From Diaporthe sp. PMI_573 (lineage: Eukaryota; Ascomycota; Sordariomycetes; Diaporthales; Diaporthaceae): DNA of 64,000 bases. How positions within the stretch are numbered: position 1 is the stretch's first letter; the number at the start of each line of letters is the position of its first letter. The position numbers and the translations under genes were made by a program. Shown here piece after piece: positions 31,532 to 41,901 of the stretch. The notes below the pieces were generated by a model. The model worked only from the letters and a program-made list of their open reading frames with translations, ran no database searches and was not told the origin of the DNA. The stretch covers positions 434,001-498,000 of the forward strand of contig JAJTUP010000045.1 in the NCBI GenBank assembly GCA_021399435.1, given 5' to 3'.

Positions 31532-32734
31532 CCCATCCCCCCGTACTACCCCTTCCTCCATGTCCCTAAGGATAACCTGTATATAATCTCCAGCGCCCGA
31601 GAGGTGGAGTATATGGCCGATGGCAGAGTGAAGTGCGAGAAGCCGCTCCGATGGAGGGTCGATCGATGGGTGCATGAACAATGTCCTCGTAACAGGGAAC
31701 CGGGTTGAGAAAGGGACAAAGCTGTCGATACGATAGGTATGCGGGGCTGCGTCTGCGTCTGGCTCGAAGAAGATATGGAACTGCCCAAAACGCTGATGCA
31801 TTTCAAGGCTAAGGGTAATGGCGTTATATGGCCTGTGCATATCGGTACCCTCGATCATATGCATCACACCGCTATCGAACATGTTGAGGATGGCAATCGC
31901 GGCTTTTTTTGACTCGCTCTTCTGTGAATTAGCATAGCCCCGTAAGAATAGGAAGGATGCATCAAACCAATTCGCCATTCTCCTCCTTTGTCAGAGCATG
32001 GGGGAGGATATGCGCCACCTCCAGACCTCCAATGTTGCTCATATCGAGTGGATTTCCATCATCATCTGTAGCCGGAGGCTGTCTCAGCCGTGGCATCGCC
32101 TCTGCGATGTCGAAGGTGTGCGTAATAACGCAGCGATGACGGTCGCGGGTAAGACAGGAGCCCCGCAGGGCTGACAAACGCTCAGGTGTTCCAACAAAGT
32201 GTTCTATACGCTGTTGATCCTCCTGCGTTTGGGCTTGCTGAACCGCAGCGTGGTAGACGGGGGAGGGCTGAGGCGTCCTGTTCGTAGAGGCTCGTACTGT
32301 CCAAATTATCTTTAGAATGAGGTTAGTAGGCTAGGAGATGATGACATACGAGGGAGGAAGAAATTAGTCATTAGGAACTCGGCAAAGCCAAACAGCGGTG
32401 AGCGGAAATCGGCTACTACGCTTTCATCGCTGAGGTCGACATTGTCGTTGTCGAACATCCCAAGGGCAAGAGATCGGAAAAAGGCCCCAAGGAATCTGTC
32501 CTGCGACGTTTGCGAGCGTGCATATTCGAATGTGAGACGAACGAGGGCTGGACGATTGTACCCGTCACCGTATCTGGGAGCCGGCTGCTCAGCGGCTTCG
32601 AAGTAGTCGACGATGCGCCGGAACCTGCCAACAGCCTGTGTGCGCTGCTGCTCGTCTGCGAAGAAGGGTGCGGCGGCGGAAAAGTCAATCAAGCCCTCCA
32701 GGGACGACTGGTGACGGTGTGACGGAGCCGCCAT
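31481..32734 (-). CDS. HNH nuclease-domain protein, three exons
   Basis: Exons 32734-32350, 32296-31968 and 31921-31481 give 384 aa. Intron 1 is 53 bp (GTATGT, branch CTAAC, CAG) and intron 2 is 46 bp (GTTTGA, branch GCTAAT, CAG). The central HNH_2-type domain is clear: CLTRDRHRCVITHTFD, LEVAHILPHAL and NAITLSLEMHQRFGQFHIFF, with AHILPH as the metal-binding His motif and the second His in the LSLEMHQRF helix. The N-terminal 120 residues are a helical fungal extension. Such proteins are abundant in fungal genomes with unproven targets; DNA cleavage is inferred from the motif. The spaced palindrome lies 174-211 bp upstream of the start. Confidence 0.82.
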
Positions 32735-32907
32735 GATGGATTTGTTTCCGGAATACCGAGGTAAAAGGCCAAAACTCCTTGCAGGCTCGGTAAAGGAGAA
32801 AGGAGAACTAGCGAAGGGAGTCGTCCCCTGTCTTAACTCAGGCTCCCATTGGCCTTGGAGAAAATTCGAGGCTGCATGACGAATAGCGGGGCTGCTTCGA
32901 GTTGACT

Positions 32908-32945
32908 AATTTAACGTGTAAGTTAAAACACACGCTAATTTAGCG
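32908..32945. promoter_or_regulatory. Spaced palindrome, site 2, upstream of HNH gene
   Basis: Reads AATTTAACGTGT, ten bases, then ACACGCTAATTTAGCG: the same 38-bp layout as 26832-26869 with few differences. It is 174 bp upstream of the HNH start codon, a distance similar to that of site 1 from the TPR gene. Confidence 0.5.
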
Positions 32946-33141
32946 CGTAATTCGCATTACGAGCTAGCTGGATGTGGTTAAGCGCCCGCTGAGGTGCGAT
33001 CCTCGGTAGCGCATTGAGGGGCAAAGCAGCCCCTTCAAGACAGGGTGTCTGACCAACACTACATTAGAGTCGACGTCAGATTGCGCCCGTTCAATAAATA
33101 TGACAGCGCGAAAGATAGCATCCCCAGTAGGGATGCGTTTT

Positions 33142-33213
33142 TGACGTCATAAACCCCAAGTTACCAATTGACGTCATAAACCCCAACTGACAAGTAATTT
33201 ACCGTCATAAACC
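33142..33213 (+). repeat. CGTCATAAACC direct repeats
   Basis: TGACGTCATAAACCCC occurs at 33142 and 33169, and a third CCGTCATAAACCT at 33201. Similar motifs in both orientations lie at 37905-37940, at the other hAT/DUF659 copy. They are probably subterminal repeats of that transposon family. Confidence 0.6.
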
Positions 33214-33369
33214 TCCTTCCTAACTGGGTTTAGTGAGTATCCCAAAAGGGGTTGGGGTGGGGGACGACCATGAGTTGTTGCGACCCCTGAGGAGGCTTTA
33301 TCACCCCCCGATGTTGCTGTTGAGATTTCTTCACCGACAACAACTATTTATGGTCATTACTGAGTCAAT

Positions 33370-34424
33370 ATGACCAATCGGGGAGGTCGTCCTAAACTTC
33401 ATGGCATTGACGAATATTTCCGGCCGGCTTCGGAAGAGGGCTTTACTCTGAACCGTGTAGTCTGCAAGCTGCCAAGCTCTGCTCAAAGACTATGGCGAAG
33501 CACACCTCCAAACAACTTCGACACCTTCACACGCAATGCACCGCATATCGACAGCTTCATGAAGTCATTACCAGCCGACAACCGCTCATCAACACTAAGT
33601 TGGATAGTGTTAGCAAAGCATCTAAGGATGCATTGGACCGTCAAGCCGCCGTCGCAGTCTTTACCTCCGGCAAACCCTATTCCCTCTATGAAGAGCCTGA
33701 GACACTGAAACTATTCCAAATGCTAAATTCGGCATATAAACCTCCAGATCGCAATCGAATTGCCTCATTCCTCGACCCTGTCTACCTGGACCATCAGCAA
33801 CGTGTCAAGGCTCTTCTGGACGAGGCCCCGCATCTCAACGTCATATTCGATGCCTCCGATGATATCTCAAGCAACCGAATTATCAATATATCCATTGAGA
33901 TTCCTAGTTCAGTTGCATTTTACTGGACGACAATCGATACCAAAGATCATGATCACACGGCATTGACGACCTTGAGCCTTATCAAGCATCTCTTCTTGAA
34001 ATATTCGGACACGATTTCTCGCGGCTGAATGCTATCTGTACAGATACATGTAGCACAATGAGAAAGCCTCATCGAGAAATGAAGGCGCTGCCAGAGTTCA
34101 GCCACTGCCTTTATATCTTGTGCGATCCTCACGGACTTCAATTGCTTATCAAAGACATTGTGGAGTCGAAGCGGTGGATGCCAATTCTTGGGAAGGCTAC
34201 TTTTCTCATTGCCTTCTTTAAGAAAGCCAAATTGCAGTTGTCAAGGCTTCGCATTCATCAGCAGGAATGCTACGGGCAGCGCAAGGCGTTCATTACTGCT
34301 GCAATCACACGCTGGGGAACACAACTTGCTGCTGTTAAGTCTGTGTTTGACAACAAAGACGCCCTTCGAGCTTTCGCACGCGATCCAGTTATTCTCAACG
34401 GAATGAAGCAGGTAATTGTCAAAA
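33370..34424 (+). pseudogene. hAT/DUF659 transposase remnant, copy 1
   Basis: Three registers together read a fungal hAT-like transposase: start MTNRGGRPKLHGIDEYF with a BED-finger beginning (VVCKL), then KQLRHLHTQCTAYRQL and the DUF659 part (YLDHQQRVKALLDEAPHLN, SSVAFYWTTID), then LNAICTDTCSTMRK, CDPHGLQLLIKDIVE and TRWGTQLAAVKS. Frameshifts lie at about 33480 and about 34020. The sequence breaks off at 34424, and everything C-terminal (the dimerisation domain) is absent. A 287-bp part (34137-34423) is almost identical to 38161-38447. Inactive. Confidence 0.75.
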
Positions 34425-34625
34425 AGAACAGGTTTGCAGCCCTATACCACTTGGAAATTTACCTAACTATCAGCAGATTAACAATCGATTTGTAACTATT
34501 ATCATAGATCGTCCCGTTTCAAAACAGGTCTGGACCTGTCTTTACTCCTCGTTTCAACTCGCCAAAGCGCGGGAAGGACCCCCGGGCGTAGGAAGGCAAC
34601 TCGGTGACCAGGCAGCCTACTGTGA

Positions 34626-36021
34626 CGCTACGGTGGTAGCCCGGACCACGAGCAGCCTAAGAAGCTGCATAAGGGCGATTTGTACTTGTGCTCGGAGTCG
34701 TTGGAGGCGTTGGAGGGCTCGTTGGGGGCTGTATGCGACGCTGTTGACGCCGTCTTTGCGGAATCCGGTCCCAAGCGAGCGTTTGTCGCGGTTCGGCCAC
34801 CCGGTCACCACTGTTCTGCATAATACCCGTCAGGTTTCTGCTGGGTCAACAATGTGCATGTTGGGATTATGCATGGTATCCTCGGCCACGGCCTCACCCA
34901 TGCCGCCATAATCGACTTCGATCTTCACCATGGCGATGGAAGCCAGCAGATCGCCTGGCAGCACAACTCTAGGGGCGTGGGCTTGGCGAAGAATGCGGCG
35001 TACTGGAAGAAGGCGTCGATCGGGTACTTCTCGCTCCACGACATCAACTCGTACCCTTGCGAGATGGGCGACGAAGAGAAGGTCAAGAATGCAAGCTTGT
35101 GCATAGACAATGCGCACGGCCAGCACGTTTGGAATGTGCATCTGGAGCCTTGGAAGACAGAGGCTGAGTTCTGGGCGCTGTACGAGGACAAATACGCCGT
35201 CTTGCTGGAGAAGGCCCGGAAGTATCTGAAAGCGCACGCGGAACGGCTTCGCATGGCGAATCAGACGTCAAAGGCAGCAATTTTCCTGTCGGCGGGCTTC
35301 GATGCGAGCGAGTGGGAGGGAGCTGGCATGCAGCGTCACGTTGTCAATGTGCCGACTGGCTTCTATGCCCGGATCGCTCGGGACGTCACGAAGATTGCTG
35401 AGGAGCAGGGCACGAGTGTCGATGGGAGAGTTATCAGCGTTCTTGAGGGTGGCTACAGCGATCGGGCATTGACCTCTGGGGTTCTCAGCCACGTCAGCGG
35501 TCTCGCTGGCAGTGACCCTACCCCAAAGGGCGAGTCAAATGGGCTTGACGGCACGACAAACCAGAGAATGGGGATCTCGCACGACAGGAGAAACTCGTTG
35601 GAGCTGAAGACGCGACCTCACCCCTACGATCCCTCTTGGTGGAGTTCCGAGGACCTAGATCTGCTGGAGACCGGCGTCATGGCGTCCCCACCGCAGGTCA
35701 AGGCTGCTCGGAACGGGCCGCTTCCGACATACTGCACACCAACTCATTCCTCGACCGCGAAGTCGTTCCGCCCCTCCCGCCCGCCGCGCATGTAAAGACA
35801 AGACAACATGCGTATGGCTCAACGCTGAAGTGTGCCCAGATGCGTGTGGGCGCAAGCGCCTGACGACGCCGCAGGTGGCAAACACAAAAGATCGAGCCAG
35901 CGGTGGAGGCGCTGCGCTACGACCCTAGTTTCACGGACCATCCCAACGGCGCGGGACCAGCTGCGGGTGTTGGGCTGACGGGTAGGGCTGAGGTCATGAC
36001 GACGAGCGTTGTGAGCTTAAT
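34626..36021 (+). pseudogene. Hos3-type histone deacetylase, 5'-truncated with premature stop
   Basis: The frame from 34626 reads KKLHKGDLYLCSESLEALE, then AFVAVRPPGHHCSA, a TAA at 34821-34823, then YPSGFCWVNNVHVGIMH in the same frame. After that it is open to 35795 with DFDLHHGDGSQ, SIGYFSLHDINSYPCE, SAGFDASEWEGAGMQRHV and VISVLEGGYSDRAL, all hallmarks of the Hos3 class (zinc ligands DLHH and GFDASE, catalytic HH). The N-terminal third of the gene is missing: in-frame stops precede 34626 and a transposase remnant ends about 200 bp upstream. Another frame from about 35880 to 36021 looks like further C-terminal coding sequence. As sequenced it cannot make the full enzyme. Confidence 0.8.
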
Positions 36022-36753
36022 TTAGTGGGGTCTACAGCAGAGAATTCGAGTAATGAGGATAAGTAGTACTCCTATTATATTCCGGTATATCTCAAGGCGT
36101 GATGGCGCCTGGATCAGCGCCAACCAACTTCTCAGGTGGTTGGCGCGGATTAATGTCGAGTCACTTCAACAGAATCTCCATCAAAAGGGGCTGGGTACAC
36201 AGTTTCGTACGTGATTCGACAGGTCGAATTCCGAATCTTGAATCTTCGGTTCTGTCTTTTGGGGCGTTCAGTCATATAGGTATCAATGATCGACGACGGT
36301 TGTAAAAAGTGAAAAGCCCTCCCTCCTCCTTTGAGCTCGCTTCCCACGTCGGGGAGGACCGCCAACCCTCCAAAGCGGTATATCCACAAGTCCGCCGTCC
36401 CGACCTCGCTTTTTCCCATGATGCTTTCATAATTGAAACATCCCTCCGACCCGTCACCCTCCTCGAACTGGGTACATACCTACGAACTTGGGCTGTTCTT
36501 TTTTTTTTCTTTCTCTTTTTTTTTTTTTAGACTTTTGTAGCAAGAAATGTGTTATTCTGAAATACAAAGCGACGAGCTAGACCTGTATAGTCTTTGTTGG
36601 TGTAGTGGACGCGCTGATCGCGGCAGTCCGGCGAACCAGAGGTATTGGTGTGCAGTGTCCAGTAAAGCACCGACATGTCTTCTTGTGTTACGTAGTTGAC
36701 TATTATGTCGAAAATCCTCATCACCGAACGATTGTGGTGTTTTCTTTGCCCAT
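36022..36753. other. Intergenic, no gene seen
   Basis: Contains T-rich tracts at about 36499-36530. No supported gene. Confidence 0.4.
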
Positions 36754-36872
36754 CAGAGCCTGTGCCTACTGAGGATAGAGCCTGTACGTAGTAAATAGAG
36801 AACCTGCCTGATCACCCTGACTGCTCGACGTCCACCTGCCGGAACCCGCCTGCCTGCTACCGTGACACAATG
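36754..36872 (+). repeat. 119-bp inverted repeat, left copy
   Basis: Begins CAGAGCCTGTGCCTACTG and ends CGTGACACAATG. It matches the reverse complement of 39129-39247 over all 119 bases with two differences, both C versus T. The two copies face each other around 2.3 kb containing transposase fragments, as terminal inverted repeats would. The flanking octamers (TTGCCCAT and TTGACAAG) do not form a target duplication. Confidence 0.85.
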
Positions 36873-37383
36873 TGGTCCTACGGAACGGGGCTCTCAATTC
36901 TCTCCAACCCTTGCGCTTGTCAAGGCAGCATGAAACCCCAACACGCCTTGTTCCTGCTTTCGCAAAAAGCTTTGGGACCGAATCTCTGACGAGTGCTACG
37001 ACTTTGAACTATGTAAGTTTGCCTTCCGGGGTGCGCAGAGTAGCATTGTATAGCGGCTGACGGTTAAAATTTGCTTACCTTTTGCGCGCCGTCCTTGACA
37101 AACCTGGGCGTTGTCTCGAGCTCCAACACCCTTAGTGCGTTAATATACACACGCGCGCACAATTTATTATACGTAATAGTCGAATGCTGTGATTGGCCAT
37201 TAGTTTTCTCATGTCGATAATCGCTGGGCCAGTAGAATTTCGAGTTATAGATCACCACGCATATAGACCGTATCGTATTCTGCCCAACTACAGCAACTCC
37301 GACCGGTAAAAAGAAGATGATGTCACGACCTCGATCCCCCTTCCAAAAATCTTCGCGGGAGAATACTTGCTGTACCTATTTAC

Positions 37384-37818
37384 CTACGACGACCAACGGG
37401 TTCCCGCCTCCGACGACCAACTTACTTCGGCCAAGAGTGCTCGGAACTCTGGGCATTCCACGAGCCGAAACGGGAGGGAACAGGCCGTAATAAACCTCAC
37501 ATACAAGACTTCGAGCTGGTCAGGGTCGATCGAATCTCCGGGTTGGCCGTTGAGCCGACGGCGTTTGCGGGGGTTATCTTCTGCCACAGCACGAGCTTCT
37601 TCGAGAATCGTTCGTATTGTTGTCACTCTAGCTGTCCGCGGGGCTCCCTTTGGCAGACCGTGGCCGTCAGGAGGAGGGCCCATAAGATGTTTTGCCGGAG
37701 CCGCAGTACCCCCAGAACAGGCATAGGCTCTGTTGCAATGTTTGCAGCGCCACTCTTCCTTGCCGGTTCGCCGGTTATAATATCGCGTCCCTGTCTCCTC
37801 GTCTGGCATGTGAACCAT
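37384..37818 (-). pseudogene. hAT transposase N-terminal fragment (BED finger)
   Basis: From ATG 37818 the protein reads MVHMPDEETGTRYYN and then EEWRCKHCNRAYACSGG with PAKHL, a BED-type C-x2-C...H finger. A basic linker (RKRRRLNGQ) follows, then LEVLYVRFITACSLPFRLVE, the beginning of the hAT core. The frame leaves homology at about residue 135 and no catalytic part follows. It belongs to a different hAT subfamily from the 810-aa transposase at 54339. Confidence 0.7.
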
Positions 37819-37904
37819 GATGTTCTGGGCTTGACGGAGGCTGTAGAGTAGGGATGCCTCGAGGTAAATTACCAGGAGGTAAATTACCAAAACCCCTAGG
37901 TAAA

Positions 37905-37940
37905 TGACGGTCATAAACCCGAGGTTTATGACGCGTCATT
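37905..37940. repeat. GTCATAAACC palindrome
   Basis: GGTCATAAACCCGAGGTTTATGACG spans this site in two inverted halves, next to a TAAATGACG/CGTCATTTA pair. It marks the junction between the BED-finger fragment and the DUF659 remnant. Confidence 0.6.
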
Positions 37941-37959
37941 TATCACGTGCTTCCAAGTA

Positions 37960-38559
37960 CTATTTGGTGACTACGAAACGGCGTCGGTGGAATGATATAC
38001 GCACATACAGTCTGGTGTCATTGGTATTCGTCGGGGATGAGGTACCGATCACACCAAAATTGGCTGTGCGGGTACAAGAGGTCCATACCCCCGTGCAACG
38101 GCTCCGTGCTCGTTTCTTCGCCAAAACTCCCAGACTTGCTACTTCCACTTGTTCCTCCTCTTTGACAATTACCTGCTTCATTCCGTTGAGAATAACTGGA
38201 TCGCGTGCGAAAGCTCGAAGGGCGTCTTTGTTGCCAAACACAGACTTAACAGCAGCAAGTTGTGTTCCCCAGCGTGTGATTGCAGCAGTAATGAACGCCT
38301 TGCGCTGCCCGTAGCATTCCTGCTGATGAATGCGAAGCCTTGACAACTGCAATTTGGCTTTCTTAAAGAAGGCAATGAGAAAAGTAGCCTTCCCAAGAAT
38401 TGGCATCCACCGCTTCGACTCCACAATGTCTTTGATAAGGAATTGAAGATTATATAACTTGCGTCGTTCGCTCGCATCATGGTCATTACCGGCCCATTTG
38501 AAAAGTCCGCCTTCAGTATCGCGGTTTTTGGGAGGTACGTTAAGAGTATCAGCTGACAT
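37960..38559 (-). pseudogene. hAT/DUF659 transposase remnant, copy 2
   Basis: From ATG 38559 the frame reads MSADTLNVPPKNRDTEGG, then a finger-like start (FKWAGNDHDASERRKLYN), then directly LIKDIVESKRWMPILGK. Compared with copy 1 the region between the finger and LIKDIV is deleted. It continues past the point where copy 1 stops (VIVKEEEQVEVASLG), then loses homology. Within the 287 bp shared with copy 1 I see one substitution. Confidence 0.75.
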
Positions 38560-39128
38560 GGTTAGAACTTGTATGATCAACGATGTGTATAAGTGGTTGG
38601 CGTAAGAAGAGGATTGTGGCGGTTGTCACCACTAGACGGGCTGACACCACCACAAGGTGCTGGCAGGGGCTGGTCCCTGCCACAGGCACGGACCACGGTT
38701 ATTAAACTTCTCCAACGCGTCGCACATCGCGAGTTTCTTTTCTTTCTTCTTCTCTCCTTAAGCTTAGAATCTTCGTACGTAGTGCCAATACAACAGCTTC
38801 CATGCTGGACATTGCTGGCCGTTACAAGGATATACATTTGATTCTATACTCTTAGGGTAGTAGCACCGACCTATATTTATATTTACTCTACATTATAGCA
38901 TAAAGTAAGAATAAGTTACTAAGCAAGATGGTTATTGAAACCAGAATATTGGTTTCTAGATAGAAAATCTAGGATTTCAACTTATATTTTTAGAAATCCT
39001 TAAAAATATAAAAAATCAGTTTTCAATTGCTGCTGTCAGATCCTAGCTGTAGGGATGGGTTTAATACTGTGTCACTAAATAAAATGCGCTTTTTGCATTA
39101 AATATTTAAAACAGGTGCGTTTTATATG
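38560..39128. other. AT-rich interior of the inverted-repeat unit
   Basis: No gene is seen. 38850-39120 is strongly AT-rich with several near-palindromic runs of T and A. Confidence 0.4.
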
Positions 39129-39247
39129 CATTATGTCACGGTAGCAGGCAGGCGGATTCCGGCAGGTGGACGTCGAGCAGTCAGGGTGATCAGGCAGGTT
39201 CTCTATTTACTACGTACAGGCTCTATCCTCAGTAGGCACAGGCTCTG
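39129..39247 (-). repeat. 119-bp inverted repeat, right copy
   Basis: Inverted partner of 36754-36872, with 117 of 119 positions matching by eye. Confidence 0.85.
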
Positions 39248-40746
39248 TTGACAAGACGTAGCTCGTAGAGCTACGAAACGGTCTCAGGACAGATTACAGA
39301 GTTTTATCGAGCGAGGGGCTCACGTAATCAGACTCCAATTCGCCTCGAGCCAAGCCAAATTCAATGTTGGATGTAAAATAACAGCAGCAGAAAATAACGG
39401 TGGCACTGCCATCTCATGTCGGGGGAGTGGGGACATGGTGCAGAATCTTGGAACTCCACTTGGACACCCTCTACCCTTCGCCCCCAGCCATTTATGCTAC
39501 TTTCAACGCTGCCAGACGAATTCAATGCAAGCCTCAATATACCATTGAGCTCCTTGATAGGACTAAACGGTATGATGCTCATCGGGCAAGACGCCGACAG
39601 GGTGTTCATAGGCGATGACACGGCACCGACCTTTGTAGCTCGCTAGTGGGCAGGTGGGTAGATCCATACAGAATCACGTGATATAACAAACAGCGAAAAC
39701 TACATCTATCAAAACAAATCCTATTCCTCAAAGGTAACCTCATAGTCAAGTCCTTCCCCATTCACTCTGAGCCATTCTTCATATGGGCTGTGTGAAAGGA
39801 GATAGACAGCTGCTGGAAATGTGGGAAAACTCCAAGATGAAATGATTCGTGTCGTTAGACTCTCGGAACTCGAATGCCACGGCGAGTAGCTCACGAAGGT
39901 TGCGGGGGATGTTCAAGGGATGGTCCCCATTGTAACCGGCTGTGTAGGAGACTGACCAGGCTTGTTGGTCGTTAATCGCGACGTTTTTGACATGTTCAAG
40001 ACCTTGTAGAGATTGAAGCGCCCATGGGTCTGTAATACGTCCCAGGAATGATCGAAGCAGAGGACATCTAGCTCAGGGTTCTCCTTCATCCAGACGAACA
40101 GCCTTCTAAGAATACACTATACTAAGGAGTTTACAATAAGTTAAGATTAACGATTCCTTCTTGACCCATGAGTTCCTCACTCTCCATACCAGATAAATTA
40201 CAACCACCGCAGCATCGCAGCTTTTCAGTTCGCCAACTGCATCCGAGATTTCACAATACTCAAAGGATCTAGGATATCAACTAAACGTACCATCTCTAAG
40301 ACGAAGTCTAGGTAATTATTATTTGTTCCATATTTCCTCCTGTTCTTTGTCCATTTTCTTCGTATTCCTGCCATGATTAGCTAGTGTGGGTCCCTCCTCC
40401 CGCAGTCGCTCCAACAACGCCCTAGAAATCGGCTTCAAAGTCGGCATCTCCATCCCCTGAGCCACATTCAGCCTCGAATTGTAAATCATATTTTGAATCG
40501 GAGATTGAGTCCGCGTTACGGCCACTGTTACCATGCGGTATAGATTGGAGGAGATTGTTGTGCGCAGTGGGCACAGAATTCACTGTCCGGCTAGATACGC
40601 TGACTGAGTGACTTCTCACCATCATTTTGGTACTATTTGCAAATAACATTCAAAAGAATAAGTTGTTGTGCCCTTCTGAACGTATAGTGTTTTGGTGGGT
40701 TTGTGTGGTCCGAAGGTGGGTGAGTCCGAAGATGTCGACCCTGCAA
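39248..40746. other. Gene-poor stretch with a possible minus-strand relic
   Basis: On the minus strand, between about 40130 and 39720, two registers read ENPELDVLCFDHSWDV and TDPWALQSLQGLEHVKNVAI, then NLRELLAVAFEFRES. This resembles the C-terminal, LRR-like part of fungal F-box/2EXR proteins, with a frameshift between the pieces. The resemblance is weak. Nothing else is recognisable. Confidence 0.3.
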
Positions 40747-41901
40747 TCATGCATTGTCTTCGGAGTCGGAGTTGTCATAACCCGTATCAAGGCCATATTC
40801 TCTGTTGTCGAATCGCCAAATCTGTAGAGTATCGCCATAGGAGACTTGGATATGAAGATATTCGTAACGCTCGCCATCGTGATAACAGTGAAACTGGTCG
40901 GGGTCCTGGTTTTCGCTACTAATAATGTGGATATAGTACTGTTCAGTAATCCTTGTAGAAGGACTTGGATTTTCCCTGGCTAGGCGAGAACCATTACCAT
41001 GATTGAGTGTGTCTTGGCGGCTCCTATAATACTCGCTGACATTCAATTCGATATTGGCGTTCTCAATGATGATATCCATGTCCATTTTTCTCCATTTCCA
41101 AGGCCTCAGACATTCAAAGAATAATACCTTGTGGGGAAAGCCGTCATCGTAGTCAAACAAAGGAACGTGTTTCTTCTTAGATCCTAATCCTAATGCCAGA
41201 TACAATGGCTTGTTGGGAACCCCTCTTTTGCTTGGAGGCGAAATCGTGCCATCGCCGTTGAATCTCTCGAGGTCGGCACCGAAGAACAAGACGACTAAGC
41301 CGTCTTTGGTTATCTGGTTGATCCACGTCATGCTTGCAAATATCTGTTGAAGAATGATTTCCTTGCCACATGTTAAAGGCTTGGTAGAATTTCCCATCTT
41401 CGTTGGTAGGAACGGCTTTTTACACACAGGTGTATTAGAAGAATGTGTTCGAGGAGAATTGTTTCCCGACTTGGCTATTTTCTTAAGTATGGACTTCTTT
41501 CGCAGCTTGCATATTTTCTTAAATATGGCCTCTGTCAGCTCGTCGTCTTCACGGCCACGTTTTTTTCCCGGGATCGTTCTTGTCTCCCAGACGAGCCTTT
41601 CAGCTCGATCGAGGTCCTTCAGCTCTACATAGGTCCATGCTAGATTATTCATGCCGACGATGATGCGAGGGTGATTTTGCCGCTGCATTATCTTTAATGT
41701 TGGAACTAATATGTCTCTTGCCTCGGTGTATTTCTTCTGTTCGATGCAGTCCAGCCCGATATTATTCGCAACGGAGAGTTTGTCGGGGCTGTGTCCTTCA
41801 AACGTTCTGAAGCTTTCCTGCAAAATTTTCCTTGCCTTCTCATACTGATTCTCGTTGTATAGCTTCATCCAAAGCGGTGTATGATGAATGCTTTGAGCCA
41901 T
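40747..41901 (-). CDS. TPR-headed protein with unknown C-terminal domain
   Basis: A single frame of 384 aa from ATG 41901. Residues 1-110 hold degenerate TPR units of the kinesin-light-chain type found in fungal NLR tails: YNENQYEKARKILQESFRTF, CIEQKKYTEARDILVPTL and MNNLAWTYVELKDLDRAERL. A basic linker (GKKRGREDDEL, RKKSILKKIAK) leads to a C-terminal domain of about 200 residues with DGLVVLFFGADLERF and VLFFECLRPWKWRK that I do not recognise. The C-terminus is acidic (DNSDSEDNA). The TPR part appears to have been fused to an unrelated domain. No intron is evident. Confidence 0.6.
   Translation of the reverse strand: MAQSIHHTPLWMKLYNENQYEKARKILQESFRTFEGHSPDKLSVANNIGLDCIEQKKYTEARDILVPTLKIMQRQNHPRIIVGMNNLAWTYVELKDLDRAERLVWETRTIPGKKRGREDDELTEAIFKKICKLRKKSILKKIAKSGNNSPRTHSSNTPVCKKPFLPTKMGNSTKPLTCGKEIILQQIFASMTWINQITKDGLVVLFFGADLERFNGDGTISPPSKRGVPNKPLYLALGLGSKKKHVPLFDYDDGFPHKVLFFECLRPWKWRKMDMDIIIENANIELNVSEYYRSRQDTLNHGNGSRLARENPSPSTRITEQYYIHIISSENQDPDQFHCYHDGERYEYLHIQVSYGDTLQIWRFDNREYGLDTGYDNSDSEDNA

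Noticed and set aside
33142..33213. CREB-like (TGACGTCA) promoter sites
   Set aside because: They are embedded in repeated TGACGTCATAAACCCC units linked to transposon copies, so a transposon origin is simpler.
37384..37726. Plus-strand frames over the BED-finger fragment
   Set aside because: The minus strand has a recognisable zinc finger; the plus frames do not.
36746..39255. Target-site duplication for the 119-bp inverted-repeat unit
   Set aside because: Flanking octamers TTGCCCAT and TTGACAAG share only the first three bases.
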